Of a stretch of DNA of 64,000 nucleotides, positions 53,452 through 61,435 are shown in pieces. Both the position numbers and the translations under genes were made by a program. Numbering within the stretch: position 1 is the stretch's first letter; the number at the start of each line of letters is the position of its first letter. The notes below the pieces were generated by a model. The model searched no databases and was not told where the DNA came from. It worked only from the letters and a program-made list of their open reading frames with translations. The stretch comes from Polaromonas jejuensis NBRC 106434 (GTDB lineage: Bacteria > Pseudomonadota > Gammaproteobacteria > Burkholderiales > Burkholderiaceae_C), in NCBI RefSeq assembly GCF_001598235.1, contig NZ_BCYO01000004.1, positions 186,001 through 250,000 of the forward strand, given 5' to 3'.

Positions 53452-54435
53452 TTATTCGGCCTTGATGCCCGCCGTCTTGATCACCTTGGTCCAGCGTGCT
53501 TCTTCACTCTTGACAAAGGCCGTGTAGGCTTTGGAGCCCAGCGGCGGCACCACAAAGCCCTGCGATTCCAGCCGTTGCTTCACAGTGTCAGACTGCAGGG
53601 CCTGAACCATGGCGGCTTCGAGCTTGTCGATGATGGGCTGGGGCGTTCCTTTGGGGGCCGAAAGGCCGGACCAGGACAGTGCTTCAAAGCCCTTGTAACC
53701 GGACTCGGCCACGGTCGGCACGTCGGGGTACAGCGGATTGCGCTGGGCACTCGTGACGGCCAGGGCGCGCAGCTTGCCGGCCTTGACGTGCTGCAGTGCC
53801 ACGTCCTGGTTGATGAACATGATCTTGATCGTGCCACCCAGGATGTCGACCATCATCGGGCCGCCGCCACGGTAGGGAATGCCCAGCATGAAGATGCCGG
53901 CGGTCTGCTTGAACTGCTCCATCGCCATGTGGCCCGAGGCGGCCGGCGTGTAGCCGTAGTCCAGCTTGCCCGGATTGGCCTTGGCGTAGTCCACCAGTTC
54001 CTTCAGTGTCTTGAATGGCGTGCTCGGATGGACCACCAGCACATTGGGGCCGGAATGGACCTGCGAAATGTGAATGAAGTCGGTGTTCGAGTTGTACTTC
54101 AGGTTGGGGTCCAGCCCGTGGGCGACGGCGCTTTGGCCGACACCGGTCTGAGTCAATGTGTAGCCATCGGGCGCGGACTTGGCGCCCCGCTCCGTGCCAA
54201 TCACGCCGCCGGCGCCGCCGACGTTGTCGACGATGAAGGGCTGCTTGAGAATTTTCCCGAGTTGCTCGGCCATCAGGCGTCCCATCACGTCACTGGTGCC
54301 ACCGGCCGGGAAGGGCACGATGATCCTGACCGGCTTGTTGGGGTAGTCCGTCTGGGCCCATGTGGCCCCTCCGAATGCTATAAAACCGATAGCTGCACAC
54401 GCCATTTTTACAAGGGTAAGACGCCTGTTTGACAT
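53452..54435 (-). CDS. Bug/TctC-family periplasmic binding protein (copy 2)
   Basis: This 327-residue paralogue of the protein at 48446 has a signal peptide ending near GGATWAQ. The same signatures appear: VRIIVPFPAGGTSDVMGR, NVGGAGGVIGTE and FINQDVALQHVKAGKLRALA. It lacks the two-cysteine insertion. The signal-peptide coding region contains a perfect GCTAT-N7-ATAGC element (54377-54393, coding for AAIGFIA). An RraA-like gene lies upstream on the same strand, so the two may be cotranscribed. Confidence 0.9.
   Translation of the reverse strand: MSNRRLTLVKMACAAIGFIAFGGATWAQTDYPNKPVRIIVPFPAGGTSDVMGRLMAEQLGKILKQPFIVDNVGGAGGVIGTERGAKSAPDGYTLTQTGVGQSAVAHGLDPNLKYNSNTDFIHISQVHSGPNVLVVHPSTPFKTLKELVDYAKANPGKLDYGYTPAASGHMAMEQFKQTAGIFMLGIPYRGGGPMMVDILGGTIKIMFINQDVALQHVKAGKLRALAVTSAQRNPLYPDVPTVAESGYKGFEALSWSGLSAPKGTPQPIIDKLEAAMVQALQSDTVKQRLESQGFVVPPLGSKAYTAFVKSEEARWTKVIKTAGIKAE
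54377..54393. repeat. Intragenic GCTAY-N7-RNAGC element (Bug signal peptide)
   Basis: Perfect arms GCTAT and ATAGC flank 7 nt; the element is read in frame inside the hydrophobic core of the signal peptide. Confidence 0.75.
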
Positions 54436-54595
54436 AAATTTGTCTCCTGTTTATTGACGGAAATTCTTGAACCGCGACGCCACGGATTTCGTCGGCAACA
54501 AAAAGATGGCCGATGATCGCGAGCCCTCAAACTGGCGACGACGGGTTACGACGAAGTGTTCATCCGGATTGATTGACCGCTTCTCAGCGTCCCTC

Positions 54596-55312
54596 TCAGC
54601 GTCCGTTAGCCTTGCGCCAGACGGCGAAGTCGTCTTTCGATTGCTGCTCGGTGGGCGGGTACAGGCCGATGATGGAGCGGCCCTTGAGCACTTCCTCCGT
54701 CACGAAGTCCTCGAACGCGGTCATCTCCACCGCCTCGTCGGCAATCTCGTCGGCCAGGTGGGCCGGGATCACAAACACGCCTTCCTTGTCGCCGACGATC
54801 ACATCGCCGGGAAATACCGCGACGTCACCGCAGCCGATCGGCACGTTGATGTCCAGCGCCTGGTGCAGCGTCAGGTTGGTCGGTGCCGAGGGGCGCTGGT
54901 GGTAGGTTGCAAAGGGCAGGGCCGCGATTTCGGGCGAATCGCGAAAGCCGCCATCGGTGACGATGCCGGCGGCGCCGCGCACCATCAGGCGCGAGACCAG
55001 GATGGAGCCGGCCGAGGCCGCGCGGGCGTCCTTGCGGCTGTCGATGACCAGGACCGCGCCTTCAGGGCATTGCTCCACGGCGACGCGCTGCGGGTGCTTG
55101 GGGTTCTGAAACACGGTGATGGGGTTCAGGTCCTCGCGTGCCGGGATGTAGCGCAGGGTGAAGGCTTCACCCACCATGTTGGGCAGGTTCGTATTGAGCG
55201 GGTGCACGTCCTGCATGAACTGGTTGCGCAAGCCGCGCTTGAAGAGGGCGGTGCACAGCGTGGCGGTGCTGACGGTTTTGAGCTTGTCGCGGGTTTCGGA
55301 TTTGAGTGTCAT
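54596..55312 (-). CDS. RraA-like / HMG aldolase-family protein
   Basis: This 238-residue RraA-fold protein shows VRGAAGIVTDGGFRDSPEIA; the Arg-Asp after GG matches the active site of class II pyruvate aldolases (4-hydroxy-4-methyl-2-oxoglutarate aldolase), not only the RNase-regulator members. VPIGCGDVAVFPGDVIVGD follows. In this context an aldolase or lyase acting on a sugar-acid intermediate is more likely than RNase E control. It lies between a Bug gene and the IlvD/Edd-type dehydratase, 21 bp from the latter. The start follows AGAGAGA. Confidence 0.85.
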   Translation of the reverse strand: MTLKSETRDKLKTVSTATLCTALFKRGLRNQFMQDVHPLNTNLPNMVGEAFTLRYIPAREDLNPITVFQNPKHPQRVAVEQCPEGAVLVIDSRKDARAASAGSILVSRLMVRGAAGIVTDGGFRDSPEIAALPFATYHQRPSAPTNLTLHQALDINVPIGCGDVAVFPGDVIVGDKEGVFVIPAHLADEIADEAVEMTAFEDFVTEEVLKGRSIIGLYPPTEQQSKDDFAVWRKANGR

Positions 55313-55333
55313 GAAGGTCTCTCTTCTTTCTTG

Positions 55334-57073
55334 TCAGTAAATGTCGGGCTCGCCGACTGGCGCGCCAAACGAGGTTTCCAGAAAATCAAAATCACAGCCC
55401 TTGTCGGCCTGCTGGATATGGCGCGCGGCCATCCAGCCGTAGCCGCGTTCATAGCGCTTGGGAAGCGGCGTCCAGGCAGCCCGGCGCTGCGCCAGTTCTT
55501 CGTCGCTGACTTCCAGGTGGATGCGCCGGCCCGGCACATCCACCGTGATCAGGTCGCCGGTTTTGACCAGCGCCAGCGGGCCGCCGATATAGGCCTCGGG
55601 CGCCACATGCAGGATGCAGGCGCCGTAACTGGTGCCGCTCATGCGGGCGTCGGAGATGCGCACCATGTCCTTCACGCCCTGCTTGACCAGCTTGAGGGGA
55701 ATCGGCAGCATGCCCCATTCGGGCATGCCGGGGCCGCCCTGCGGGCCGGCGTTGCGCAGCACCATGACATGGTCGGCCGTGACATCGAGGTTCTCGTCGT
55801 CGATGGCCGCTTTCATGGCGGGATAGTCGTCGAACACCAGCGCCGGGCCGGTGTGGTTGAGGTACTGCGGCGCGCAGGCGCTGGGCTTGATCACGCAGCC
55901 GTCGGGCGCCAGGTTGCCGCGCAGCACGGCCAGCGCGCCTTCGGCATAGATCGGATTGTCCAGCGGACGGATCACGTCGTGGTTGTAGACCTCGGCACCC
56001 ACCAGGTTCTCGCCCAGTGGCTTGCCGGTGACGGTCAGCGCCTCAAGCTTGAGGTGGTCCTTGAGCACGCTCATCATGGCCAGCATGCCGCCGGCGTAGT
56101 AGAAGTCTTCCATCAAATAGGTGTCGCCACTGGGCCGGATGTTGGCAATCACCGGTATCCGGCGGCTGGCCGCATCGAAGTCGTCCAGACCGACCGCGCA
56201 GTGCTCTCCCGCGCGGCGCGACATGGCGACCAGATGGATGATGGCATTGGTCGAGCAGCCCATCGCCATGGCCACGGTGATGGCGTTTTCAAACGATGCG
56301 CGGCTGAGCATTTTGGCGGGGGTCAGGTCGTCCCAGACCATGCTCACCACGCGGCGTCCGCATTCGGTTGCCATGCGGATGTGGTTGGAATCAACCGCTG
56401 GAATCGACGAAGCGCCGGGCAGCGTCAGGCCTATCGCCTCGGCGATGCCGGTCATGGTGCTGGCGGTGCCCATGGTCATGCAGTGGCCGTGGCTGCGGGC
56501 AATGCCGCCTTCGACTTCCAGCCATTGAGCCTGGTTGATCTTGCCGGCGCGCCGTTCGTCCCAGTATTTCCAGGTGTCGGAGCCGGAGCCCAGCACCTTG
56601 CCTTTGACGTTGCCGCGCAGCATGGGGCCGGCGGGCATGTAGATGAAGGGAAGGCCGGCGCTCAAGGCGCCCAGCACCAGGCCCGGGGTGGTCTTGTCGC
56701 AGCCGCCCATCAGCACCGCGCCGTCGATAGGGTGGCTGCGCAGCAACTCCTCGGTTTCCATCGCCAGCATGTTGCGGTACAGCATCGTGGTGGGCTTGAC
56801 CAGGGATTCGGACAGCGACAGTGCCGGCAGCTCCAGCGGAAAGCCGCCGGCCTGCAGCACACCGCGCTTGACGTCTTCCACGCGCTGCTTGAAGTGGCCA
56901 TGGCAGGTGCCGATGTCGCTCCAGGTGTTGATGATGGCGATGACGGGCTTGCCCTCCCAGTCTTCAGGGCCGTAGCCCAGCTGCATCACCCGCGAGCGGT
57001 GGCCAAAGGACCGGACGTCATCCGGTGCGAACCAGCGCGCACTGCGCAGTTCCTTGTAGGTTTTCTGGGTCAT
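55334..57073 (-). CDS. IlvD/Edd-family dehydratase, arabinonate-dehydratase type
   Basis: This 579-residue protein belongs to the iron-sulfur-dependent dehydratases. Cluster cysteines are in NTWSDIGTCHGHF, LMGGCDKTTPG and SHGHCMTMGTAST. MGCSTNAIIHLVAM and RNAGPQGGPGMPEWG, then DARMSGTSYGACILH, are typical. The length and the GTCHGHF variant suit L-arabinonate or related aldonate dehydratases rather than IlvD or Edd proper. I chose the ATG at 57073 by family length; the frame extends to 57139. It probably shares an operon with the RraA-like gene and the Bug gene upstream. Confidence 0.88.
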   Translation of the reverse strand: MTQKTYKELRSARWFAPDDVRSFGHRSRVMQLGYGPEDWEGKPVIAIINTWSDIGTCHGHFKQRVEDVKRGVLQAGGFPLELPALSLSESLVKPTTMLYRNMLAMETEELLRSHPIDGAVLMGGCDKTTPGLVLGALSAGLPFIYMPAGPMLRGNVKGKVLGSGSDTWKYWDERRAGKINQAQWLEVEGGIARSHGHCMTMGTASTMTGIAEAIGLTLPGASSIPAVDSNHIRMATECGRRVVSMVWDDLTPAKMLSRASFENAITVAMAMGCSTNAIIHLVAMSRRAGEHCAVGLDDFDAASRRIPVIANIRPSGDTYLMEDFYYAGGMLAMMSVLKDHLKLEALTVTGKPLGENLVGAEVYNHDVIRPLDNPIYAEGALAVLRGNLAPDGCVIKPSACAPQYLNHTGPALVFDDYPAMKAAIDDENLDVTADHVMVLRNAGPQGGPGMPEWGMLPIPLKLVKQGVKDMVRISDARMSGTSYGACILHVAPEAYIGGPLALVKTGDLITVDVPGRRIHLEVSDEELAQRRAAWTPLPKRYERGYGWMAARHIQQADKGCDFDFLETSFGAPVGEPDIY

Positions 57074-57138
57074 GAGGTTCTGTTTACTTGAGTTCAATTC
57101 AATGAATGGCGGGCACCGTGCGCCCGGCGGGCAAGGCA

Positions 57139-58131
57139 TTAATCAACCGTCAGCCTGTTGTCGATGATGATGCGTGCGTAGCGCTTGCGGTCAGCCGCAA
57201 TCAGCTGGGCAAATTCAGCGGGCGTGCCGCCTTTGGCGACCGCACCCTGGGCCAGCAGCTGCTGCTGGATTTCAGGCGCCGCCACGGCTTGCCGAAGGCC
57301 CTGGGAAACCTTGTCGATAATTTCCTGGGGTGTGCCGGCGGGCGCCAGCAGGCCAATCCAGGAACCTGATTCGGCGCCGCTCACGCCGCTCTCCTGCAGG
57401 GTCGGTACATCGGGCATGGCTGAAACGCGCGACTTGCTGGTGATGGCCAGGGCCTTGAGCTTGCCTGACTTGATGAAACCCGAGGTCTCCAGCACGGATG
57501 CAAAAATCATGTCGACGTTGCCGGCCATCAGGTCGGTCATGGCCGCGCCGCCGCCCTTGTAGGGAACGTGAAGCATCTTGGTGCCGGTGGCAATCTTGAA
57601 GGTTTCGCCGGACAGGTGCGGCGAGCCGCCGTTGCCCGAGCTGGCATACGTCAGCTTGTCGGGCTGGGCCTTGGCCATATCGACCAGCTCTTTCACGTTC
57701 TTGACAGGCAGCGAAGGCGTGACGGCCAGCACAAAGGGCAATTCGGCGAACTGGCCCACCGGCACAAACGAGGTGTCGGGGTTGTAGCTGAGTTTCTTGT
57801 ACAGCGTCGGGTTGATGGACTGCGTCCCGACGTTGCCGACCAGCAGGGTGTAGCCGTCGGGCCTGGCGCGCGAAACCAGCTCCAGCCCGACGTTTCCACC
57901 GGCGCCGCCCTTGTTGTCAATCACCACGGCTTGCCCCCACATTTGCGACAGGCGCTGCGCCAGGATGCGTGCGCCGATGTCGGTGCCGCCGCCCGCCACG
58001 AACGGAACAATGATGGTGACCGGTTTGGCAGGCCAGGCGGTCTGTGCCTGGGCACCGGCGCATAAAAGCAGCGAGGGGAGCAGCAGGCTGAAAAGCCGCT
58101 TGCGCAAGCGGGGTGGGGTGATCGTGAACAT
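57139..58131 (-). CDS. Bug/TctC-family periplasmic binding protein (copy 3)
   Basis: This 330-residue protein has a signal peptide (RLFSLLLPSLLLCAGAQAQ). The Bug pattern is present: VTIIVPFVAGGGTDIGARIL, DNKGGAGGNVGLELV and DGYTLLVGNVGTQSINPTLY. It is more distant from the other two. I chose the ATG at 58131 after AAGGAG. It is divergent from a GntR regulator and is the first gene of a likely operon with the IlvD/Edd-type dehydratase, the RraA-like gene and Bug copy 2. Confidence 0.9.
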   Translation of the reverse strand: MFTITPPRLRKRLFSLLLPSLLLCAGAQAQTAWPAKPVTIIVPFVAGGGTDIGARILAQRLSQMWGQAVVIDNKGGAGGNVGLELVSRARPDGYTLLVGNVGTQSINPTLYKKLSYNPDTSFVPVGQFAELPFVLAVTPSLPVKNVKELVDMAKAQPDKLTYASSGNGGSPHLSGETFKIATGTKMLHVPYKGGGAAMTDLMAGNVDMIFASVLETSGFIKSGKLKALAITSKSRVSAMPDVPTLQESGVSGAESGSWIGLLAPAGTPQEIIDKVSQGLRQAVAAPEIQQQLLAQGAVAKGGTPAEFAQLIAADRKRYARIIIDNRLTVD

Positions 58132-58296
58132 GGTTTGTCTCCTTATATCTTTCAAATAGTTCAAACTTCAGTGGTCAAGACATGGTTGAGAGTCTTGATT
58201 GCTGAACCGGTTGACTCACCGCTGTGCAGCCTGTGTCTCCGTTGCAAGATGCTGGCTTTGGGCATCTCTGTCAGGGGTCTGGCGAGGAATTAAAGC

Positions 58297-58310
58297 ACTA
58301 ATATATTAGT
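58297..58310. promoter_or_regulatory. Perfect 14-bp palindrome, candidate GntR operator
   Basis: ACTAATATATTAGT is a perfect palindrome in the 250-bp divergent region between the Bug operon and the GntR gene, 73 bp before the regulator's start. GntR (FadR subfamily) proteins bind short palindromes near their own genes. Confidence 0.6.
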
Positions 58311-58382
58311 ATGTCAATGCTATGATTTGTCTTTCCCGGCGCCCAATTTCATCCCATTTGACCCAACCCATCACTCAACTGC

Positions 58383-59099
58383 ATGAACGCCCTCGCGAAA
58401 GTTGCTCCGCTCAAACTGGACCGCACCCGTCAGTCTGCCCCCCAGGTTTTCGAGGCGCTGCGTGAATTGATCGTGTCGGTCCAACTGCAGCCCGGCACCG
58501 TGCTGCAGCGCGCGGAGCTGGCCGAACACTTTGGCATCAGCCAGACCCCGATACGGGATGCCTTGCTGCGCCTGGGTGAAGAGCAACTGGTGGACATCTT
58601 TCCGCAACATGCCACGGTGGTCAGTCGTATTGATTTGTCGGCCGCATTACAGGCACATTTCCTGCGGCGGGCCATCGAGCTGGAAATCCTGACGACGCTT
58701 TGCGGATTGCCGGATGCAAAGCACCGCGAACTGGTGCAGCGTTTGAACACGAATCTGCTGTTGCAAGAAGCAGCCCTCAAACCGCTGGACCTTGCGAAAC
58801 TGGCGTTGGCCGACCAAGCCTTTCACCAGGAAATGTACGAGGCCGCCAACGTGGGCCCGCTTTGGACCCTGGTGCGCAAGCAAAGCGGGCACGTTGACCG
58901 GCTGCGTCACCTGAACCTGCCGGACGAAGGCAAGCCCCAGGCCATCGTGCGAGACCACCGGGCCATCGTTGAAGCCATTGCGCGCAAGGACGCCCAGGGC
59001 GCGGAAAAAGCCTTGCGCCAGCACTTGGCGGGAACCCTCGCCTTTGTCGATGACATCAAGCACCGGTTTCCCGAATGGATCACTTCTGCTGACCAATAA
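58383..59099 (+). CDS. GntR-family transcriptional regulator (FadR/FCD subfamily)
   Basis: This 238-residue regulator has an N-terminal winged helix: RTRQSAPQVFEALRELIVSV, then LAEHFGISQTPIRDALLRLG as the recognition region. The all-helical FCD ligand domain follows from residue 85 (HFLRRAIELEILTTLCG, then DQAFHQEMYEAANVGPLW and DHRAIVEAIARKDAQGAEKAL with ligand histidines). FCD domains commonly bind carboxylates via a metal. It is divergent from the Bug copy 3 operon and probably controls it. Confidence 0.9.
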   Translation: MNALAKVAPLKLDRTRQSAPQVFEALRELIVSVQLQPGTVLQRAELAEHFGISQTPIRDALLRLGEEQLVDIFPQHATVVSRIDLSAALQAHFLRRAIELEILTTLCGLPDAKHRELVQRLNTNLLLQEAALKPLDLAKLALADQAFHQEMYEAANVGPLWTLVRKQSGHVDRLRHLNLPDEGKPQAIVRDHRAIVEAIARKDAQGAEKALRQHLAGTLAFVDDIKHRFPEWITSADQ

Positions 59100-59153
59100 G
59101 TAAGCCAATAGGTCATGAGCCATCCGGTTTCCGGTAAGCAACTGATCCCTGCA

Positions 59154-59267
59154 CTAGACGGTGTAATCCACCGCCGCCCATTCAAAGTAGGTCTTGAAGT
59201 CAGCCACCAGTGCCTGGTGCGGCGGGTGGAACAGACGATTGGCGGGAACAGTGCGTTGCGCATTCAT
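59154..59267 (-). pseudogene. Chimeric 37-codon remnant with duplicated start region
   Basis: The frame starts MNAQRTVPANR, almost identical to the start of the next gene (MNAQHTIPANR), then switches to LFHPPHQALVADFKTYFEWA and stops. The second part looks like the C-terminal tail of another protein that I could not identify. A deletion joining two genes would explain it. Confidence 0.5.
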
Positions 59268-59301
59268 CTGCTGTCTCTAATGAGGGTGAACTGACAAGAT
59301 T
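59235..59301. repeat. Direct duplication of a gene-start region, copy 1
   Basis: About 67 bp, matching 59565-59631 at roughly 84% by hand count. It covers the ribosome-binding site and first 11 codons of the adjacent minus-strand remnants. Confidence 0.75.
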
Positions 59302-59597
59302 GAGAGAGTAAGAGCATTCACGCTGGTCGGAGACGATTCTCGCACCGGATGGTCTGGACCATCGCCGATCCGCACCGGACCTTCCATCCCGCGAAAGCCG
59401 GTGACGAGTTGCTCGACACTCGCGCTGAAGAGCCGGTACTTGGCGAAAGACGGGTCGAGGATGACGACGGCCGGATCCGGGTAGCGCAGGGACGGCATCC
59501 ACTGGGCACGCACGCCGCCGGCGGCAAGCGCAAGGCCCGTCTTGATGAGATCGCGCCGGTTCGCACGATTGGCGGGAATTGTGTGTTGTGCATTCAT
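59277..59597 (-). pseudogene. Truncated SMP-30/gluconolactonase-like gene
   Basis: The start (ATG at 59597 after GGAGACAAC) gives a twin-arginine leader: RANRRDLIKTGLALAAGG. Then comes VVILDPSFAKYRLFSASVEQ and GFRGMEGPVRIGDG, which resembles the first blade of SMP-30/gluconolactonase proteins (usually FRWMEGPVW). After that the frame loses similarity and ends at 106 residues instead of about 330. A lactonase would fit sugar-acid catabolism, but this copy cannot work. Confidence 0.65.
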
Positions 59598-59631
59598 CTG
59601 TTGTCTCCATTAAGGGTGGGCTGACAGGATT
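59565..59631. repeat. Direct duplication of a gene-start region, copy 2
   Basis: Partner of 59235-59301; contains the start of the truncated SMP-30-like gene. Confidence 0.75.
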
Positions 59632-59665
59632 TCGGCTATTCGTTGATTTCACCGAGATTTCTTCC

Positions 59666-59968
59666 TCACCCCAGCCCCATCTCCAACTGCCCGCAATGAA
59701 ACAGAATCCTTGCTCGGTAGTTGGTGAAGTTCCTGAATCCTCGGGCACTGGCATTGATGAGTTGGATGGCGCTATTGAAACCTTCAGCACAGGAGTTGGT
59801 AATTCGGTGCACGCTATGGTTGCGCAGACCTTGCTCGTGGCGACGCAGCATTTTTGCGACCCTCTTTACCAGCTTCAGCTGGCTGCGCATTGCATGATTG
59901 CTCCTAGGGAATTTTCGAGCGTGCAGCGAGTGACGCGACTGCCAAGTAACGGCGACAGCCTTGGCCAT
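59666..59968 (-). mobile_element. ISL3-family transposase C-terminal remnant
   Basis: The 100-residue frame ends with the ISL3 signature HRITNSCAEGFNSAIQLI, then NASARGFRNFTNYRARILF and HCGQLEMG. The DDE catalytic domain upstream is missing or out of frame, and I could not find terminal inverted repeats. It is a dead insertion sequence end that may have caused the neighbouring truncations. Confidence 0.8.
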
Positions 59969-60201
59969 GCAGAGCCTTGATGGCGTTCACCAATAGTGTT
60001 CATCTCAAGGTCCTTGGTGTTATGGCTGCGATATTGCCTCCATCGATTCCGGTTTGGACCCAGTGCGGGTTAAGGGTAAACGAGAGTTCATGCATTTCCG
60101 TCCCGCACAGTGGGATGAAGTTGACTCGTAGCCCGTGCGCCGTCTTGCGAATGGGCGCATGGACTTTAATAATTCGCCAACCTCACAAACCGGAGACACC
60201 A
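59969..60201. other. Intergenic region upstream of the PotABCD-like importer
   Basis: This stretch may hold more degraded transposase sequence and the promoter of the importer operon. I cannot place a gene here; the open frame upstream of 60202 has no recognisable similarity. Confidence 0.4.
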
Positions 60202-61434
60202 ATGCTGAATCTCATTCGCCCCGATGCCGACTTGGCCGCGGCACCATATCTGAAATCCCGTCGCGATTTTCTGCAGGCGGTGACAGCCACAGCTGCTACG
60301 GTCGCGCTGCCTTCTGCATGGGCGCGGGCTACGCCCCAGTTCGGCACCGCGCCGGTGCCGATCGGGATCATTGATGTGGCGGGTAACCTGGCCCTGACAC
60401 AGAAGATTTTTGACAGTTACGCCAGTACTCACACTAACCGTGTGTCCCGTTTCAGCTTCACGCGTGCACCTGCTCCAGAACTAGCAGGCAAGCTTCGCGC
60501 GATGCAGGCCGCCAACCGGGTTGAGCTGCACATTGTGCTGACGGGGCTTGACGGCATCGCCGCGGGCATCGAACAGGGGGTCTGGCAAGACCTTAGTCCA
60601 TACCATGCACAGATCGGCGCCCCCTCTGCGCTATATGACGGTGGCGCGGCGGCAATCCAGAGCCAAGCTGGTGGCAGCGGCATGCTCGTCGCCTATTCGC
60701 AGCAGGGGCCCGTTCTTGAATATATTCCCTCGCGCCTTGCCAAGCCGCCCAAAACCCTGGACGAGCTGCTCGCATGGACGCGGGCGAACCCCAAAAAGTT
60801 CTTTTACGCCCGTCCGGCCAACTCGGGGCCGGGCCGCACCTTCGTGATGGCGCTGCCCTACATGCTGGGGGACAAGGACCCGATGGATCCGGTCAAAGGC
60901 TGGGACAAGACCTGGGCTTATCTCAAGGAACTCAACAAAAACGTCGAGTACTACCCCTCGGGCACCACCCCCACGATGCGGGAGCTGGCCCAGGGCTCGC
61001 GCGACCTGATCGCCTCCACCATGGGCTGGGACATTTATCCACGCGTGCAGGGCATTGTGCCCAAGGAAGCCGCCGTGGTGGCTTTTGACAAACCCATTTT
61101 TGTCGCCGATGGCCAGTTTGCGGCCATCCCCAAGGGGTTGTCGGAAGACCGGCTCGCGGTCGCGCTGGACGTGCTCAAGTTCATGCTGCAGCCTACCCAG
61201 CAGGCCATGGTCTATGCGGACGGCTATCTCTATCCGGGTCCGGCGCGTAAGGGCATTACGCTGGCACAGGCGCCAGCCGAGAGCCAGAAGGTGCTCGGTG
61301 AGTTCGGTCGCTTGCCGTTTTATGAACCGCTGTTGGCCAGCACGCCGGTCAAGGCGCCGCTGGAGCCCAAGTCGCTCATTGCCATGTTCCGGGCCTGGGA
61401 CGAGCAAATTGGTGGCCAGAAGGTCAAGAGCTGA
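60202..61434 (+). CDS. Extracellular solute-binding protein of a PotABCD/FbpA-like importer
   Basis: This 410-residue periplasmic binding protein has a twin-arginine leader (KSRRDFLQAVTATAATVALP). The mature part shows the family-1 pattern: AANRVELHIVLTGLDGIAAG, then VLEYIPSRLAKPPKTLDELL and FFYARPANSGPGR. Family members bind polyamines, Fe3+ or phosphonates; the ligand is not evident. I chose the ATG at 60202, after CGGAGAC. The ATPase start follows 1 nt after its stop. Confidence 0.85.
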   Translation: MLNLIRPDADLAAAPYLKSRRDFLQAVTATAATVALPSAWARATPQFGTAPVPIGIIDVAGNLALTQKIFDSYASTHTNRVSRFSFTRAPAPELAGKLRAMQAANRVELHIVLTGLDGIAAGIEQGVWQDLSPYHAQIGAPSALYDGGAAAIQSQAGGSGMLVAYSQQGPVLEYIPSRLAKPPKTLDELLAWTRANPKKFFYARPANSGPGRTFVMALPYMLGDKDPMDPVKGWDKTWAYLKELNKNVEYYPSGTTPTMRELAQGSRDLIASTMGWDIYPRVQGIVPKEAAVVAFDKPIFVADGQFAAIPKGLSEDRLAVALDVLKFMLQPTQQAMVYADGYLYPGPARKGITLAQAPAESQKVLGEFGRLPFYEPLLASTPVKAPLEPKSLIAMFRAWDEQIGGQKVKS

Positions 61435-61435
61435 T

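Noticed and set aside
54467-57091. 874-codon plus-strand open frame opposite the RraA-like and IlvD/Edd-family genes
   Set aside because: Both minus-strand genes have clear family motifs; the plus-strand translation is repetitive Gly/Ala/His/Gln sequence.
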